Source: Arthrobacter cryoconiti
Lineage (GTDB): Bacteria; Actinomycetota; Actinomycetes; Actinomycetales; Micrococcaceae
Length of the DNA stretch: 64,000 nucleotides
Assembly (NCBI RefSeq): GCF_020905375.1
Contig: NZ_JAJJBU010000024.1
Span: 47,489-111,488, forward strand
Reading direction: 5' to 3'
Position 1 is the stretch's first letter. The number at the start of each line of letters is the position of its first letter. The notes beneath the pieces are model-generated. The model searched no databases, was not told the origin of the DNA, and saw nothing but the letters and a program-made list of their open reading frames with translations. This document shows positions 62,905 through 64,000 of the stretch, piece after piece. The position numbers were made by a program, and so were the translations under genes.

Positions 62905-62931
62905 GGATCAAGCGTAGCCGCCAGCGCCCGT

Positions 62932-63744
62932 TTAGCTGTCCTTGCGGATCCAGCGGAAGGTCAGGCGACACAGGATGAGTCCCACAACCAGCCACACACC
63001 CATGACCAAAGCCACGAGTCCCAAATCCCACGTACCAGCGGGTTCCATCGTCTCAAAGGAGGCTGGCAAGAACACGCTACGCATTCCTTGTGCCATCCAT
63101 TTGAGTGGGAAGATGCTTGCCACGTTTTGTAGCCAACCGGGCAGCTGCGCAAAGTTGAGGTAGACGCCTGAGATGAACTGCAAAAGCAGCACGATTGGAA
63201 TCACCACGGCAGTAGCACTTTTTCCCGACCGGGGCAGCGCCGATAAAGCGATGCCAAGTACACAGTTGGTAATTACGCCGAAAAGGAACACCCACGCAAA
63301 CGTCAGCCATTTCCCACCATCCGTGGGCAGCTGGACATTGAACGCGAACCGGGCCACGAGTAGCAACAACCCCACCTGAAATACGGAGCTGATAAGAACC
63401 ATGCCGATCTTGCCCATGAAATATGAAAAGACCGGGAGGGGAGTACCGGCAAGACGCTTGAGTGTGCCATCTCCCTTCTCGCCGGCAATGTCCACTCCCA
63501 GGTTCTGTACCCCGCTGAGCAGCATGCCTGCGGCCACCATGCCCGGTACATAGAACGCCGCAAAGCTAATTCCGCCACTACCATCGGGGGCGGCGCCGAT
63601 GTTTCCGCTGGTGCTGAACGCTACCGCGAAGACGGAAAGCATCAGGATAGGGAATAAGAACGTGAAAAATACCGAGTCTCCCTGCCGGAAGTACAGGCGT
63701 AGCTCATAACCAATTCGGGAGGTGCCAAGTTCCAGGGTCTTCAC
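62932..63744 (-). CDS. ABC-2 type exporter permease
   Basis: Membrane part of an exporter. The 270 residues have six hydrophobic segments: one near the N-terminus (FFTFLFPILMLSVFAVAF), five more, and the ABC-2 pattern GTLKRLAGTPLPVFSYFMGK near residue 97 and YLNFAQLPGWLQNVASIFPL near residue 195. The start overlaps the ATPase gene stop. Drug, lipid or polymer export are all possible. Confidence 0.85.
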   Translation of the reverse strand: MKTLELGTSRIGYELRLYFRQGDSVFFTFLFPILMLSVFAVAFSTSGNIGAAPDGSGGISFAAFYVPGMVAAGMLLSGVQNLGVDIAGEKGDGTLKRLAGTPLPVFSYFMGKIGMVLISSVFQVGLLLLVARFAFNVQLPTDGGKWLTFAWVFLFGVITNCVLGIALSALPRSGKSATAVVIPIVLLLQFISGVYLNFAQLPGWLQNVASIFPLKWMAQGMRSVFLPASFETMEPAGTWDLGLVALVMGVWLVVGLILCRLTFRWIRKDS

Positions 63745-64000
63745 GCGACACTCCCAGTTGACTGTGTCTTCGACTGAGACGGGGACTGGGCTTGGGTCTG
63801 CGACTGCGCCGTTTCCTCGGCTGTTGGCTGGGTTGGCTGGGTTGGCTGGGTTGGCTGGGTTGGCTGGGTTGGCTGGGTTGGCTGTGACGCTGTCGCCGGG
63901 AGTCCATGGCTGGCCACAAGTTGGAGATAGATGTCTTCCAGCGTTGGCCTGGTGATTTGTAGCCCTTCCACTTCCCCTCCTGCTTCGGCATACAGTCGGG
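63741..64000 (-). CDS. ABC exporter ATP-binding protein, C-terminal end only
   Basis: Only the last 86 codons are in the window; the Walker motifs lie beyond it. EVEGLQITRPTLEDIYLQLV is the usual end of the ABC domain in drug-type exporters. It is followed by about 55 unusual residues: seven Gln-Pro-Thr triplets, then Gln/Ser/Thr-rich sequence to the stop. The last four bases overlap the permease start. Confidence 0.8.
   Translation of the reverse strand, partial: RLYAEAGGEVEGLQITRPTLEDIYLQLVASHGLPATASQPTQPTQPTQPTQPTQPTQPTAEETAQSQTQAQSPSQSKTQSTGSVA
63824..63886 (-). repeat. Nine-bp minisatellite encoding Gln-Pro-Thr
   Basis: TTGGCTGGG is repeated six times perfectly from 63824, with a seventh TTGGCTGTG ending at 63886. 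It lies in frame inside the ATPase gene, adding three residues per unit. Confidence 0.95.

Noticed and set aside
1..64000. tRNA or rRNA genes, insertion sequences, prophage
   Set aside because: I read the gaps between genes for cloverleaf-like sequence, transposase motifs and phage genes and saw none; a covariance search could still find something I missed.

Overview
The window looks like part of the chromosome of a high-G+C Gram-positive bacterium of the family Micrococcaceae, most likely Arthrobacter in the broad sense. The evidence is a mycothiol glycosyltransferase (mshA), an actinobacterial inositol-1-phosphate synthase, an S10-spc-alpha ribosomal cluster that lacks rpsN after rplE and rpsD before rpoA, many GTG starts, and starts that sit 6-8 bases after a TANNNT box. 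The genus is inferred from protein resemblance and gene order, not from a search.

Bases 1-24,000 hold the ribosomal superoperon: rplD (cut by the window edge), rplW, rplB, rpsS, rplV, rpsC, rplP, rpmC, rpsQ, then rplN, rplX, rplE, rpsH, rplF, rplR, rpsE, rpmD, rplO, secY, adk, map, and further on infA, rpmJ, rpsM, rpsK, rpoA, rplQ, truA, rplM, rpsI. Three things break the usual layout. Six tandem copies of a 111-bp self-complementary unit lie between rpsQ and rplN. A glycerophosphodiester/sugar-phosphate uptake set (GDPD, two permeases, a binding lipoprotein) plus a P1-family peptidase lies between map and infA. A four-stem leader RNA precedes rpsM.

Bases 24,000-34,700 carry amino-sugar and cofactor genes: glmM, then on the minus strand mscL, a VanY-type carboxypeptidase and coaA, then glmS, acpS, nnr, a YghZ-type aldo/keto reductase and ino1. 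GlmM and GlmS feed UDP-GlcNAc synthesis. Ino1 supplies inositol phosphate, and MshA (43.7-45.0 kb) joins both branches to begin mycothiol synthesis.

Bases 34,700-45,000 are carbohydrate genes. They include a DUF559 pseudogene flanked by inverted copies of a 32-bp repeat, a GH13 alpha-glucosidase, a LacI regulator with two abutting operators, the full rbsACBKD ribose operon, and mshA. Bases 45,100-49,300 are alr-tsaE-tsaB-rimI-tsaD, tightly coupled, combining D-alanine supply with tRNA t6A modification. An APC permease converges on tsaD.

Bases 50,600-53,900 form a minus-strand operon of PAP2 phosphatase, DedA protein, response regulator and histidine kinase, which suggests regulated recycling of the lipid carrier undecaprenyl phosphate. 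Then follow lacZ (GH2) with a divergent TetR regulator and a clear operator, a YbdK-type carboxylate-amine ligase, a shikimate-dehydrogenase-like gene, and a small AT-bounded accessory patch (60-61.7 kb) with small membrane proteins and decayed molybdopterin genes. The window ends with a THUMP-like methyltransferase and an ABC-2 exporter whose ATPase runs off the edge and carries a Gln-Pro-Thr minisatellite near its C-terminus. I saw no tRNA, rRNA, CRISPR array, insertion sequence or prophage.
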